Assembly: GCA_019359035.1 (NCBI GenBank) | Contig: JAHHIC010000031.1 | Location: 175,828 to 239,827, forward strand | Length of the DNA stretch: 64,000 bases | Origin: Scytonematopsis contorta HA4267-MV1 | GTDB lineage: Bacteria > Cyanobacteriota > Cyanobacteriia > Cyanobacteriales > Nostocaceae | Reading direction: 5' to 3' | Shown here: one piece after another, positions 25,040-35,011 of the stretch | Position numbering within the stretch: the first letter of the stretch is position 1 | Layout of the letters: the number at the start of each line of letters is the position of its first letter | Notes under the pieces: generated by a model | Databases searched by the model: none | Seen by the model: only the letters and a program-made list of their open reading frames with translations | What the model was told of the DNA's origin: nothing | Program-made: the position numbers and the translations under genes

Positions 25040-27490
25040 ATGCAACTTGTCCCAAAAACTCAGCTATCAACAAAAAACCTTGCTCCAACACCTGTTCCAA
25101 GGATGGAGAAAATTACTCTTGATGTTGGGGGTATGAAATGCGCTGGCTGTGTAAAGTCAGTTGAAAAGCAGCTTCTACAGCAAGCAGGTGTTTTAAATGT
25201 TTGTGTAAACCTCGCGACTCAAGTTGCTGTCGTGGAGTGCCAAGAAGATGTAACAAATGCCGATAATTTAGCTAAGCACTTAAATTCAGTCGGTTTTCCG
25301 ACTCAAGCGCGACAAGGTAATACCTTTGGACTACAATCTTCTGAAGCATCCAGCTCTTCACAAAAACAGGCTGCTACTAGACAACTGATTGTAGCTGGAG
25401 TGCTGTTACTGCTTTCAGCAATTGGGCATTTTGGTGAAATTGGAAATTTGGCAATACCTGGGTTCAATAATTTCAGATTGAATAATATTTGGTTTCACTG
25501 CGGTTTAGCAACCGTAGCCCTACTAATCCCAGGCCGTCCAATTTTAATTGATGGATGGAATGGGGTGCGGCGTAATGCTCCCAATATGAATACTTTAGTT
25601 GGTTTGGGAACTCTTGTTGCTTATACAGCCAGTTTAGTAGCGCTACTATTCCCTCAGATGGGTTGGGAATGTTTCTTTGACGAACCCGTGATGATGTTGA
25701 GCTTTATCCTTTTAGGAAGGATTTTAGAACAACAAGCCAGAGGAAGAGCAGCAGAAGCTTTTAAAGGGTTATTAGCCCTTAAGCCACTTTTAGCACGATT
25801 AATTCCTAACCCAGAAAAAGCAGGTCAGATTGCCAACGGGGTGGAAATTCCTGCAGAGCAGGTACGTGTAGGTGAGTGGTTACAGGTATTACCAGGTGAA
25901 AAAATTCCAGTAGATGGAGAAGTTGTTTTCGGGCAAACCAGTGTGGACGAAGCAATGCTCACAGGGGAATCTGTACCAGTGAGTAAAAAAATAGGGGATA
26001 TCGTTAGCGCTGGGACAATTAACCAGTCAGGAGTAATTGCTATTCAAGCAACTCGTACTGGTGCCGACACAACTGTGGCGCAAATTGTAGCTTTAGTCGA
26101 ATCAGCACAAACACGTAAAGCTCCAGTACAAAAATTAGCAGATACTGTTGCTGGTTACTTCACATATGGAGTGTTAACAGCATCGCTTTTAACATTTATA
26201 TTTTGGTACTTTTTTGGTGTCCATATCTGGCACGATGTCACCATGCACAACATCAGCAGCATGGGACATGGGATGAGTATGGGACAAATGGCGCACAATC
26301 ACAATATTGAGATAAAACAAACTCCTCTTTTAGTCAGCTTAAAATTAGCCATTTCCGTGATGGTAGTTGCTTGTCCTTGTGCATTAGGATTAGCAACACC
26401 AACAGCGATTCTTGTAGGTACAGCAATTGGTGCAGAACGAGGTTTATTAATTAAAGGTGGTGACGTTTTAGAGCGAGTACACCAACTTGATACCGTAGTT
26501 TTTGATAAAACAGGTACACTTACAACAGGCAAACCAACAGTTACCGATTGCCTATTACTAAACGAACTCCCCACGGACTACTCCCCACTCCCCACGGACT
26601 ACTCCCTAATTCAATTAGCAGCAGCAGTGGAAAGCGGAACTAATCACCCTTTAGGAGCAGCAATTGTTCAGTTCGCACAGCAACAAGAGTTGTCTATCCC
26701 TGATGCACAAGAATTTCATACAGAAGCAGGACTTGGGGTATCGGCAGTAGTAGAAGGAACAAAAGTACTTTTAGGTAACGCTCAGTGGTTAAGTTGGCAC
26801 GGAATTGTTTTAGATGAGGTAGTTCAAGAAAAAACAATTCAACTGGCAACAGATGGTAAAACAGTAGTGTACGTTGCTGTTGGGGAAAGTTTAGCTGGAC
26901 TAATTGCTATAAGTGATACCCTCAGACCAGACGCAAAAGCAACGGTAGATAAATTAAAACAAATGGGTTTGCGGGTGATGCTATTAAGCGGTGATAGACC
27001 AGAAGCAGCTAGCGCAATCGCAAAACAGTTGGGAATAGATAGCTCACTGGTAATAGCGGATGTCCCACCCACAAAAAAAGCTACTGTTATTCAAGAACTA
27101 CAAGCCACCTTGGAAAATAAATCAGGGGTGGTAGCAATGGTCGGAGATGGAATCAATGATGCTCCGGCATTATCTCAAGCTGACGTTGGGATTGCTTTAC
27201 ATTCTGGTACAGATGTTGCTCTGGAAACGGCTGATATTGTTTTGATGCGGGATTGCTTGGCTGATGTTGTAGAGTCTATGGTATTAAGTCGCGCTACCTT
27301 TAACAAAATTCGGCAAAATTTATTCTGGGCTTTTGCCTACAATACATTAGGAATTCCTCTTGCTGCTGGTGCTTTCTACCCCACTATGGGTTTTGTTCTC
27401 AACCCTGCTGGTGCAGCTGCATTAATGGCTTTTAGCTCTGTTAGTGTTGTCACAAACTCGCTTCTACTACGCCGATTTTCACAACAATAA
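25040..27490 (+). CDS. Copper-transporting P1B-type ATPase (CtaA/PacS type) with in-frame repeat insertion
   Basis: The 816-residue pump has one N-terminal HMA domain with GMKCAGC (Cys 34 and 37), eight membrane spans, the actuator motif TGES, the intramembrane CPC (about 445-447), the phosphorylation site DKTGT (Asp about 489), an HP motif in NHPLGAA, and [15 protein letters not shown] together with HMA Cys residues indicates Cu(I). In cyanobacteria such pumps supply copper to thylakoid plastocyanin and cytochrome oxidase or export excess. Two oddities: a His/Met-rich loop (about 396-420, HDVTMHN ... [15 protein letters not shown]) between two spans, and a [12 protein letters not shown] insert after the DKTGT segment encoded by actcccc repeats. 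Confidence 0.92.
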   Translation: MQLVPKTQLSTKNLAPTPVPRMEKITLDVGGMKCAGCVKSVEKQLLQQAGVLNVCVNLATQVAVVECQEDVTNADNLAKHLNSVGFPTQARQGNTFGLQSSEASSSSQKQAATRQLIVAGVLLLLSAIGHFGEIGNLAIPGFNNFRLNNIWFHCGLATVALLIPGRPILIDGWNGVRRNAPNMNTLVGLGTLVAYTASLVALLFPQMGWECFFDEPVMMLSFILLGRILEQQARGRAAEAFKGLLALKPLLARLIPNPEKAGQIANGVEIPAEQVRVGEWLQVLPGEKIPVDGEVVFGQTSVDEAMLTGESVPVSKKIGDIVSAGTINQSGVIAIQATRTGADTTVAQIVALVESAQTRKAPVQKLADTVAGYFTYGVLTASLLTFIFWYFFGVHIWHDVTMHNISSMGHGMSMGQMAHNHNIEIKQTPLLVSLKLAISVMVVACPCALGLATPTAILVGTAIGAERGLLIKGGDVLERVHQLDTVVFDKTGTLTTGKPTVTDCLLLNELPTDYSPLPTDYSLIQLAAAVESGTNHPLGAAIVQFAQQQELSIPDAQEFHTEAGLGVSAVVEGTKVLLGNAQWLSWHGIVLDEVVQEKTIQLATDGKTVVYVAVGESLAGLIAISDTLRPDAKATVDKLKQMGLRVMLLSGDRPEAASAIAKQLGIDSSLVIADVPPTKKATVIQELQATLENKSGVVAMVGDGINDAPALSQADVGIALHSGTDVALETADIVLMRDCLADVVESMVLSRATFNKIRQNLFWAFAYNTLGIPLAAGAFYPTMGFVLNPAGAAALMAFSSVSVVTNSLLLRRFSQQ
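26564..26607. repeat. actcccc repeat inserted in frame in the copper ATPase gene
   Basis: Two copies of ctccccacggacta separated by ctccccactcccc encode the [12 protein letters not shown] segment in the nucleotide-binding domain. The same actcccc heptamer forms intergenic STRRs elsewhere in the window (6260-6310, 54070-54130, 55935-56015). Confidence 0.8.
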
Positions 27491-27501
27491 CTATTTCTTA
27501 T

Positions 27502-27531
27502 CCTCTAGTCAACAAAAAATATTACTAGAGG
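27502..27531. other. Stem-loop after the copper ATPase gene
   Basis: Arms cctctagt (27502-27509) and actagagg (27524-27531) enclose an A-rich loop 12 bp after the stop codon. No T-run follows, so it may be an mRNA-stabilising hairpin rather than an intrinsic terminator. The rest of the 330-bp gap holds a short ttgactg repeat near 27712 and nothing else recognisable. Confidence 0.35.
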
Positions 27532-27817
27532 TAATTATATCTTTGACTCATCAGAGGTTAAACTAGACCGATAGTATAAAGTTTTTACGCCGCTCACCTG
27601 CCGTAAATCTTTAATGGTATCAACAGCTACATTTACTGAATTATATTTCTCGTGTGTAGTTATGTTACTTAATTAGGTTGAGTATCATTAAGAAAGTGTG
27701 AGGCAAATAGTTGACTGTTGACTGTTGACGGTTGTCGGTTAACTGGCTAGTTTTTACCTAATATTTTCCAGAAATTACTAGAAAATCATTCTCCTAGTAC
27801 TTCCTCTTGTTTTGAAA

Positions 27818-28324
27818 ATGGCAGCAAATAATACTCAAAAAATACTGTTAAATAACAGTTCAACCGATTCTACCAACGATTTATCAATGGCAACAGAATC
27901 TCATGAAAACCATATTTTCATTATCGAAGATGACCAGGGGAGCAAGGAATTCATCCTTGACCGTCCGATGTATTCCATTGGTAGAGACAGGCTATGTGAT
28001 ATCCGTTTATTTTCGCAATTTGTTTCTCGACGTCATGCCACGTTAGTCAAGCTACCACGAGAAAATGATAAAGATGGCTTTCATTATCGAATTGTGGATG
28101 GAGATGGCAAAGGCAAGCCGAGTTCAAATGGCATAATGATTAACGGACGGAAAATGCAAGCTCATGACCTGAAAAACGAAGACGAAGTTGTCTTTGGTCC
28201 TCAGGTACGCGCTATTTACTATCAGTTACAGCGTGATACTGCACCAACTGGTCACACTGATGCTACGGAGTACGATATTACACTCATCAATCCGGGTGGT
28301 ATTGACGACGAAGATGATATTTAG
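27818..28324 (+). CDS. FHA-domain protein
   Basis: The protein of about 168 residues is a single forkhead-associated domain, a phosphothreonine-binding module, after a Ser/Asn/Thr-rich N-terminus. The domain shows the GR-x-(8)-(S)-RRH pattern as SIGRDRLCDIRLFSQFVSRRHATL, and then SSNGIMINGRKM. The tail is acidic (DDEDDI). FHA proteins usually act with Ser/Thr kinases or secretion systems, none of which is adjacent. ATG 27818 is preferred; a TTG two codons upstream exists. The gene overlaps the convergent gene 28321-28668 by 4 bp. Confidence 0.88.
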   Translation: MAANNTQKILLNNSSTDSTNDLSMATESHENHIFIIEDDQGSKEFILDRPMYSIGRDRLCDIRLFSQFVSRRHATLVKLPRENDKDGFHYRIVDGDGKGKPSSNGIMINGRKMQAHDLKNEDEVVFGPQVRAIYYQLQRDTAPTGHTDATEYDITLINPGGIDDEDDI

Positions 28325-28668
28325 CCCGCCATGCTTTCGATTAGATGCCAGTGACGGCTATGTTCGATTTCTTGCTTGATGAATTCAAACAATTGTCGGC
28401 AGTGATTATCAAGTTGCAATGGTAATTCCTCGTTTTTGGCAACAATACTCATCTTAGTTTCGGTTTCGGTGGCTGTACTTTTATCTATAAGAGCCTCCAC
28501 CGTTACCAATTTTGAGAAAGGAACACTACCTGGCACTTCCCGCGCCAAGATGTAATCCGTTGTATAGTATTGAACATCCAGACCAAAGCCGTACAGCATA
28601 TCTACGAGTAGAGGCTGAAGTTCTTCAAAGCGAATAGAAAGAATAAACGTACACGTATACCGAGCCAT
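28321..28668 (-). CDS. Conserved-looking cyanobacterial protein, function unknown
   Basis: The 115-residue soluble protein begins MARYTCTFILSIRFEELQPLL and shows alternating strand/helix character with a C-terminal helix (LDNHCRQLFEFIKQEIEHSRHWHLI). No catalytic motif is visible and I cannot name the family. It converges with the FHA gene and overlaps its end by 4 bp. The overlap and regular composition support both as real genes. Confidence 0.65.
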   Translation of the reverse strand: MARYTCTFILSIRFEELQPLLVDMLYGFGLDVQYYTTDYILAREVPGSVPFSKLVTVEALIDKSTATETETKMSIVAKNEELPLQLDNHCRQLFEFIKQEIEHSRHWHLIESMAG

Positions 28669-28883
28669 AAAGCCCCAAGCCTAGCAACACTCCGTCCATC
28701 GTATAATACCTAGCCATTAAAAAGGTCACTCTTTGTTATTTTCATCAAAATTTCAAAGTTTTTGTGAAAAGATTTAGTAAAGAATACAGCCAAAAATCTA
28801 GCTTTTTAGCATTTTGCTTTAATTAAGTTAAAAATTTGATAAAAAACTTTAAAATAAGTGATTGGCTCCGGGAAGTAAAAAAA

Positions 28884-29801
28884 ATGAAAGTAGCAATCAC
28901 TGGTGCAACGGGATTTGTCGGTAGTCGTCTTGTAGAACGGCTCATGGTTGAAGGCCATACAGTAGTAGTGTTAACTCGTAACACAGACTATGCTCAAAAA
29001 GTTTTTCCGTCTACAGCTTTTAAAAATGTAGAAATTGTTGCTTACACAGCGGCTTCTTCTTGGCAAGACTCAATCACGGGATGTGATGCGGTAGTAAATT
29101 TAGCCGGCAAACCAATTGCTGAGGGACGTTGGACAGAAGAAAGCAAAAAAGAAATTATTGATAGCCGCAAGTTAGCTACAAAGCAAATTGTGGAGGCAAT
29201 TACCAAGGCTAATCCAAAACCATCTGTTTTAATCAATGCTTCAGCTATTGGGTTTTACGGTACAAGTGAAACAGCGACTTTTGATGAAGCTAGTTCCGCA
29301 GGTAATGATTTTTTAGCTGAGGTTTGCCAAGTATGGGAAGGAGAAGCTAATCGTGTTAAAGATGCTGGTGTTAGGTTAGTAATTTTTCGCTTCGGGGTTG
29401 TTTTGGGAAAAGGTGGCGCACTAGATAAAATGGTTACGCCATTCAAACTTTTTGCAGGTGGCCCCTTGGGTAGCGGTCGTCAATGGTTTTCGTGGATTCA
29501 CTTAGACGATGTAGTTAGTTTAATAATTACAGCTTTAAATAATTCCAGTATGGAAGGAGTGTACAATGCTACTTCTCCTAATCCTGTAAGAATGTCTGAA
29601 TTATGTCAAAATATGGGAAATGTTTTGAAACGCCCTTCCTGGCTACCAGTTCCAGCTTTTGCACTAGAAGCTCTTTTGGGCGATGGGGCTATGCTCGTTT
29701 TAGAAGGTCAACAAGTTTTGCCCAAGCGCACCTTGGAAAGTGGTTTTCAATACCAGTATCCTAATTTACAACCAGCTTTGGCCTCTATTCTTAAATCTTA
29801 A
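28884..29801 (+). CDS. TIGR01777-type NAD(P)-binding epimerase (SDR39U1/YfcH family)
   Basis: The protein of about 305 residues has an N-terminal Rossmann fold with GATGFVGSRL, then VVNLAGKPIAEGRWTEESKKEIIDSR, SAIGFYG (active-site Tyr region) and the family-specific WFSWIHLDDVV and NATSPNPVRM blocks. It belongs to the atypical short-chain dehydrogenases sometimes labelled cell-division-inhibitor-like. The substrate is unknown, though plant and cyanobacterial members have been linked to chloroplast division. I start it at ATG 28884 because GATG begins eight residues later; an upstream TTG (28836) would add 16 residues unlike the family. Confidence 0.88.
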   Translation: MKVAITGATGFVGSRLVERLMVEGHTVVVLTRNTDYAQKVFPSTAFKNVEIVAYTAASSWQDSITGCDAVVNLAGKPIAEGRWTEESKKEIIDSRKLATKQIVEAITKANPKPSVLINASAIGFYGTSETATFDEASSAGNDFLAEVCQVWEGEANRVKDAGVRLVIFRFGVVLGKGGALDKMVTPFKLFAGGPLGSGRQWFSWIHLDDVVSLIITALNNSSMEGVYNATSPNPVRMSELCQNMGNVLKRPSWLPVPAFALEALLGDGAMLVLEGQQVLPKRTLESGFQYQYPNLQPALASILKS

Positions 29802-29804
29802 AAA

Positions 29805-29866
29805 AACCACCCCCAACCCCCTCCCCGTACACCGTAGCCTTGGGGTGAGGGGTTGGGGGTGGGGTT
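29805..29866. repeat. Large G/C-rich hairpin with a run of four G-tracts
   Basis: Arms ccacccccaacccc and ggggttgggggtgg form a 14-bp stem around a loop from the same repeat family as 10931-10974. The right arm (29842-29864) carries four runs of at least four G separated by one to three bases, so it could also form a G-quadruplex. It may terminate the epimerase transcript. Confidence 0.65.
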
Positions 29867-29934
29867 CTTATACTGGGACGAGAAAAATGTTGGTGCGTCT
29901 GTTGTAGGTAGCGATGAGTCTCAGCCTTTATACT

Positions 29935-30180
29935 TTAAGAATTTTTAACCATTTTTCGAGAAATCCAGCTAATCGCACCACTTATAAGCGCTCCAGCCAT
30001 TAAAACACCGATGGCTGGATTAAATAAGGGCATCCATAATTTATGCCACAAATCTAAACCTAAATTAACTCCAGCAGCTTCTCCTGCGACAGCCACAACA
30101 AACCAAGCAAAGCCCAATAGCACAAGAAAGAAGTCAGCCACTAAAAGTGTATTTAACCAGTTAGATAATTTTTCTTTCAT
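29935..30180 (-). CDS. Small two-span membrane protein, function unknown
   Basis: The 81-residue protein begins MKEKLSNWLNTLLVADFFLVLLGFAWFVVAV..., with two hydrophobic segments (about 15-33 and 52-72) around an amphipathic loop (LGLDLWHKLWMPLFN). The frame is open further upstream, but those residues are encoded by actcccc and gcgaatt repeats and are not credible. ATG 30180 is therefore the start. I do not recognise a named family. It lies downstream of the TPR and SufA-like genes on the same strand, separated by repeats. Confidence 0.65.
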   Translation of the reverse strand: MKEKLSNWLNTLLVADFFLVLLGFAWFVVAVAGEAAGVNLGLDLWHKLWMPLFNPAIGVLMAGALISGAISWISRKMVKNS

Positions 30181-30182
30181 AA

Positions 30183-30310
30183 ATCTGGGGAGTGGGGAGT
30201 GGGGAGTGGGGAGTAGGGAATTGCGAATTGCGAATTGCGTTCGCGTAGCGTGCCGCCTCGGCATATTGCGAATTGCGAATTGCGAATTGCTTATTCCCCA
30301 ATTCCCAACT
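30183..30310. repeat. STRR plus gcgtagcgtgccgcctcggc dispersed repeat
   Basis: gagtggg heptamers are followed by gcgaatt heptamers flanking a gcgttcgcgtagcgtgccgcctcggc core. The same core between gcaattc heptamers recurs at 33380-33500 and 62104-62160 in the other orientation. Confidence 0.75.
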
Positions 30311-30313
30311 TAA

Positions 30314-30733
30314 TTATTCAAACAACCAAGCTTTAACTTTAGTTAAACTTGGCCAGTCTGGTTTTCGGCTCAAACCGTCATCGATACTTTTCAGGACTTC
30401 GTCTCGTAATTCTTGGGATACCAATATTACTTGACCTGCAATATCGATGTGTTGACGTAAACCTTTTTGGCCTGTTTCCAACATCGCCATTGCCAAATTT
30501 ATCCTTGCTTGTGGGTCTTGTGGATTTAGCTTTACAGCTTTTTGTGCTGCTTTACAAGCAAGTGCTGGTTTTTCGTCCAACATGTATAACCATGATAAAC
30601 AAGTCCACGCAGCACTACTTTTGGGAGCGCGGTCACACAATTCTTTGAACAAGGGGATGAGTTCGGAGACTGGCTCTCCGGCTTTATAGCGTTCTAAACC
30701 TGTATCAAACAGGGATTCAACTGTTTGAGTCAT
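30314..30733 (-). CDS. TPR-like protein, function unknown
   Basis: The 139-residue soluble protein is predicted all-helical, with TPR-like segments SLFDTGLERYKAGEPVSEL, PKSSAAWTCLSWLYMLDEKPALACKAAQKAVKLNPQDPQARINLAMAML and a C-terminal DEVLKSIDDGLSRKPDWPSL. Such small TPR proteins usually act as adaptors. Its start lies 26 bp after the stop of the A-type carrier gene on the same strand, so the two are probably co-transcribed, and a link to Fe-S assembly is possible but only inferred. Confidence 0.75.
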   Translation of the reverse strand: MTQTVESLFDTGLERYKAGEPVSELIPLFKELCDRAPKSSAAWTCLSWLYMLDEKPALACKAAQKAVKLNPQDPQARINLAMAMLETGQKGLRQHIDIAGQVILVSQELRDEVLKSIDDGLSRKPDWPSLTKVKAWLFE

Positions 30734-30759
30734 ATCACAATATTTTTTGAGTCAATTGA

Positions 30760-31116
30760 CTATACTCCAAATGACTTACCACAACCACAAGTTTGACTGG
30801 CATTGGGGTTAGTAAATTGGAATCCACCGCCAATCATCGCATCACTGTAATCTAACATTAAGCCATAAAGATATAATAAGCTTTTACGGTCACATACTAT
30901 TTTGAAGCCATCATAATCAAAGACTTCATCCTTATCGGTGATTTTGCTGGTGTCTTCAAAATCCATCAAGTAAGACAACCCAGAACAACCACCTTGACGC
31001 ACTCCTACACGTAAACACAGGTCAGATGCTTGCTTTTCCCGCAGTAACTTCACCTGACGCAATGCCGATTCGCTCAATTGAATTCCCCGTTGTTGAGGTT
31101 CTAGTACTTGTGTCAT
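30760..31116 (-). CDS. A-type iron-sulfur carrier protein (SufA/IscA family)
   Basis: The 118-residue protein has the three conserved Cys of A-type carriers: C44 in RQGGCSGLSY and C110/C112 in SQTCGCGKSFGV. A-type carriers accept clusters from SufBCD and pass them to target enzymes. The length and motif spacing are exact for the family. It is not linked to sufBCDS in this window, 10 kb away, and has no obvious CAAC-N6-GTTG site upstream, so it may be regulated differently. SufA and IscA cannot be told apart here. Confidence 0.93.
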   Translation of the reverse strand: MTQVLEPQQRGIQLSESALRQVKLLREKQASDLCLRVGVRQGGCSGLSYLMDFEDTSKITDKDEVFDYDGFKIVCDRKSLLYLYGLMLDYSDAMIGGGFQFTNPNASQTCGCGKSFGV

Positions 31117-31721
31117 CTGATTTTAAAACTCCAATCGTAGTCTTATCAAAACGATTTCAGGTTTTTTAGGATTTTGAGCCTAAATTTACCTAGATTGATT
31201 TTTCGCTTTACTTTTTTGTATTCATTCTAGCGATATTGGCGTCTGAAATTGGCAAATTGTAAAACACCCACATAAAGCGCTCATAAGTTTTTATCTTAAA
31301 ATTGAGAGACTCGGTGTATTACGGATTGGTATTTTTTGAGTTCAACCGCTCCTAAACTACAAACAGTTCTGCTCCCCCCCTCTTCACAAATGGTCAAAAG
31401 AAGGCAGAGGGCAGAGAGCAGACCGCACAAAGGAAGTAGAAATTATAAGGATAACTAGTACCGCAAGGCGGAATTCCAAATTCCAAATTCCAAATTCAAA
31501 ATTAATACAGCGTAAGCGTTTCATTGGTTTTGAATGGGTGGTTTATTTACGCCGATGTGTACTAGTAATAATCTAATTTCTCTTTACCCGGAACCAAGAA
31601 GGGTACAGACCAAAGTACGTCTTTAATCTTTACTTTCTTTTATTCCCTTCTGCTTTCTGCTTTCTACCTTCTTTTTGACTCGGAATTGATTTTCAAACAG
31701 CTTTTTTGATTAGCCTACTTT
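31117..31721. other. 600-bp intergenic region with short repeats only
   Basis: Contains ggcagagggcagag-type repeats (31404-31420), aaattccaaattccaaattcaaa (about 31474-31501) and a tctgctttctgctttct-like run near 31650. No gene or RNA is recognised. Confidence 0.5.
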
Positions 31722-33374
31722 ATGACAAGTTTTAATCGCTCTACCGGTCGTCGTTTGAAGAAATTAACCCAAATTCCTTCTATCTGGGAGGGCGATCGCC
31801 GTTCGTTACCGTCGTCATCGTCAATAAACCCCTATCCTGGTTCAGATAAGGGTGACTGTATTTTATGGGTAGATGTATCACAAGGTATAGTCCGGAGTAT
31901 GGACGTGGTAGCGAAGGAGGCTGGGCCAGAAGCAATCGTTAGGACGTTGATGCGAGCTATAGAGCATCCCCATACTCCAGCAAAAGCTGCTCGGCCACAA
32001 AGAATTGTAGTCAGAGACCGGGAAATACAATTCTACTTGCGGGGTGTGTTACAAGATTTAAATATTTCTATAGATTACGCACCCGAATTACCATTTATAG
32101 ATGAGCTATTTAGGGGTTTTGCGGAAGTTATAGACTCGGAAATACCAGATTTACCGCCACAATATTATAAAGCCTTGCAAGACCAAGCATTAGCTATTTG
32201 GCAAGCATCTCCCTGGGAATTATTGGAAGAACATCAAATTTTATCAATAGAAATTAATAAGTGGGATATCGGAACCGTTTACGCTTCGGTGATGGGAATG
32301 TTAGGGATGGAGTATGGAGTACTTTTGTACCGTTCAGAAGAGTCCTTAAAACGATTTCGTGCTGCTGTTTTAAAAGACGACGAAACACAAGAGCATTTGG
32401 AAGAAGCTTTTCTCAAACAGGATTGCTTGTTTCTTACCTTTGAGGAAGATGACGAGGAAGATGAAGAATATAATCCATTTGCGAATATGGGGCAAATGTC
32501 GCAATCAGAAATTACTCCAGCTTTTGGCAATATTCATCCTCTCGAAGGTCTTAGGTCAGTTTTGTATGATGAAGAAGCACTAGTAGTATACGTTGCCTTA
32601 GAAGCACTGCAACATTTTCTCCACGACCATCGTCGGCAACTTGCAAAAGACGATTTTTCATTATACAGCCGTAATTATCAAATTAAACTGCCAGTATCAG
32701 AAGAACCAGAAGACTTAGAAGAGGAATCCCAAATAGTAAATACTACGGTTTCTACGATGCCAACTTTGGCTGATGAATTAGAAGAAATGGCATTTGATTC
32801 CGACGAAGATTTAGATGAGGATGATTCCCTATTTCAATCCCTGAGGGATGATTTAATACCAGAAGACTCTTATCTCAGCTTAGGAGTAGTATCTTGGGAA
32901 ATGTTAGCCACAATGCGTCAGACGGTCAGTTGTCAAGAAATAGGCGTAAGTGAAATTAAAAAAGTTGGTGACGGATTACCTGTAATTTTAGTTCAAACAT
33001 CACGTCCCAAAGCCAAAGCAATAATAGAGAATTTAGAGCAAGCAGGAGGGCTTAAAGGAATTTGCTTTAATCCAGGTGCAGACCCATCAGGATATGAAAA
33101 TTACGACCTAGGCTTATTGCAAACCCAAAACAGCGAGTTATTTCTATTTGGAGAATTTGACTCAGACGACCCAAATCATACCGAAGCTCGTAAAAAGTGG
33201 AATCAACGCTGTAAAAACACCAAAGGTTACTGCGGATTAATTATTGCCAAAGGATTAACCGGAGCTTCTCGTGGTAACCCACAGTTGCGAGACATGATGG
33301 CTTTATTTGAAGCACGGTCACTTTCAGCAAAAGATTTAGGGATTGGTACTCTCCAGTTCTTACCTCAGGGTTGA
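31722..33374 (+). CDS. Large acidic cyanobacterial protein, function unknown (DUF6930-like)
   Basis: The 550-residue soluble protein starts with a Ser-rich leader, then GDCILWVDVSQGIVRSMDVVAKEAGPEAIVRTLMRAIEHP, a block I associate with cyanobacterial DUF6930-type proteins. A middle domain (about 130-235) is followed by acidic stretches (EEDDEEDEEYNPF; DSDEDLDEDDSLF). The C-terminal domain (about 390-550) ends with CGLIIAKGLTGASRGNPQLRDMMALFEARSL. No catalytic signature is visible. A HIP1 octamer lies at 31792 inside the coding region. The domain name is from memory and should be treated as tentative. Confidence 0.7.
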   Translation: MTSFNRSTGRRLKKLTQIPSIWEGDRRSLPSSSSINPYPGSDKGDCILWVDVSQGIVRSMDVVAKEAGPEAIVRTLMRAIEHPHTPAKAARPQRIVVRDREIQFYLRGVLQDLNISIDYAPELPFIDELFRGFAEVIDSEIPDLPPQYYKALQDQALAIWQASPWELLEEHQILSIEINKWDIGTVYASVMGMLGMEYGVLLYRSEESLKRFRAAVLKDDETQEHLEEAFLKQDCLFLTFEEDDEEDEEYNPFANMGQMSQSEITPAFGNIHPLEGLRSVLYDEEALVVYVALEALQHFLHDHRRQLAKDDFSLYSRNYQIKLPVSEEPEDLEEESQIVNTTVSTMPTLADELEEMAFDSDEDLDEDDSLFQSLRDDLIPEDSYLSLGVVSWEMLATMRQTVSCQEIGVSEIKKVGDGLPVILVQTSRPKAKAIIENLEQAGGLKGICFNPGADPSGYENYDLGLLQTQNSELFLFGEFDSDDPNHTEARKKWNQRCKNTKGYCGLIIAKGLTGASRGNPQLRDMMALFEARSLSAKDLGIGTLQFLPQG

Positions 33375-33379
33375 GGAAG

Positions 33380-33505
33380 CGGGAGTTACGATTCGCAATT
33401 CGCAATAAGCCGAGGCGGCACGCTATTCCCGAAGGACGGGAACACTCCGTGTTCGCGTAGCGTCCGCTTCGGATACGCGAACGCAATTCGCAATTCCCCA
33501 CTCCC
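33380..33505. repeat. gcaattc heptamers with nested gcgtagcgtccgcttcgg core
   Basis: A copy of the 30183-30310 repeat, here enlarged by cccgaaggacgggaacactccgtg. The motif cccttcgggaacac at 477 is similar to the complement-strand form of this insert. Confidence 0.7.
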
Positions 33506-33592
33506 AAACAGATTACGCAAGATTACTGTTGCGTTCTCATGTATCGCAATTTACTATAAACAAGGAATAATATATTATTTATTAATATTTCT

Positions 33593-34594
33593 ATGAGCTA
33601 TGTCATTCAAGCTATAGAACCACAGGGAGTAAAAAAACACGACAACTCAAAAGTGCATTATCTAGCTCAAAAATGGGCACAAAAATATGTTTTATCAATC
33701 AAAGATGATGAATATCCTGGGACACACGACAATAGCGAAACTTCAGAAAAGCTACAAACTTCATTGCGGACTGCCAGTGTTGAAGCGTGGTCTTTAACAG
33801 AGAAACTTATAGCAAAAGAAGTATGGCGACATGGCATTAACCCAAAACTAATTAATCCTTGGGAGATTGCTAAGGATATTTTAAATTTATATGAAAAAGC
33901 TATAGAAACTTACACTCAGCAAACACATCCGCTCAATTTAACAAGAACTATAGCCCCAGAAATTGGAAGCATTAGACATAAATATACAGCAGAAGACCCA
34001 AGAGTAATAGGTTTTGTCTCCATGCAGTTTCATTATACGGGGCAACAACTATTACAAAAAATATCTCTTGAGGAACAGAAGCGAGTTAGTAATTATTTCA
34101 AAGTAATTGATGACCATCTTTATATGCCATTACAGCGAGCTTACAGAGCTGCAGCAAAACATGATGAGCAATCACAAGCATTGATAGCGGTGCAACAGTT
34201 ATTACCTGTGAGTACTGATATTGCGAAAAATATATGCGAACGAGTAATTAAATTATATCCTAATTACTCCACCAGAAGTGGGTCAATTAAAGAATAAAAA
34301 ATTAAGATTTCCAGCATCCGCGATACAGAAATGTTTCAAGTGTACCTGTGGGTATGTTTGTTAGAAGGAAATATTTCCGTTATCCTGCAAGAGTTATTCC
34401 CTTTGTGTGCCATGCTTTACCCAGCATTAAAAGTTCAGTGGGAACTCATACGACAAATGCTTCACCTCCTGGGTAAAGAAACGTGTAATTATTTAGTTCC
34501 CGAACAGCAGAACATCTTCCTACCTTATTTCCAAGTACTATGGCAAATGTTTAGCCCTGAAGTTTTTCCCGAAACTTTAGAAGATGAAGGTTGA
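33593..34594 (+). pseudogene. Paralogue of the 35012 gene interrupted by an in-frame TAA
   Basis: One continuous frame of 333 sense/stop positions is split by TAA at 34295-34297. The part before it (234 residues) and after it (from 34331, FQVYLWVCLLEGNISV...) align end to end with the intact protein at 35012-36190: TAEDPRVIGFVSMQFHYT vs TSVDPRVIGFVSMQFHYT, NYFKVIDDHLYMPLQRAY, and MFQVYLWVC. At the stop, the first copy reads K-E-stop-K-I-K-ISSIRD where the second reads S-E-S-V-V-K-ISSIRD, so the stop replaces a Ser; TCA to TAA would need one substitution. The rest is undamaged, so inactivation is recent, or the stop is read through. Confidence 0.85.
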
Positions 34595-35011
34595 CTTTTG
34601 ACTGTTGACTGTTGAGTGTTGACTGTTAATGACCAAGTTTTTATGAAGTATCTATATTCTGTTATTTATTAAGTCGCTTTATAGTGAAAAGTGAATGGCG
34701 AATATTTTATACTTTAGCAATTATCTAATTATACTTACACTTTAGCAGTTTGAAAATTATCATTAAAAGCAATTGTATTAATTATAGCTGTAGCATTTTT
34801 ATCTCTTGCAAATCAAGTTCTAGAAAATGCCATGTAACAATTGTAAAGTTATTATGTTGCTTTCATCATTTTTTGCGTAATCATCTCCTGATGTTGGTCG
34901 TATTTGACTTAAAGATTCCGTGAAACAACAAAATTTTAGCGAAAAAGATATACAATGAAAGTCTCCATATAAAGATTGTGTTCCCTTAAGGAATGGATAT
35001 AAATCTCGGTC

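Noticed and set aside
30181..30264. N-terminal extension of the 29935-30180 gene
   Set aside because: The extra residues are encoded by heptamer repeats and the gcgtagcgtgccg repeat; the credible start is ATG 30180.
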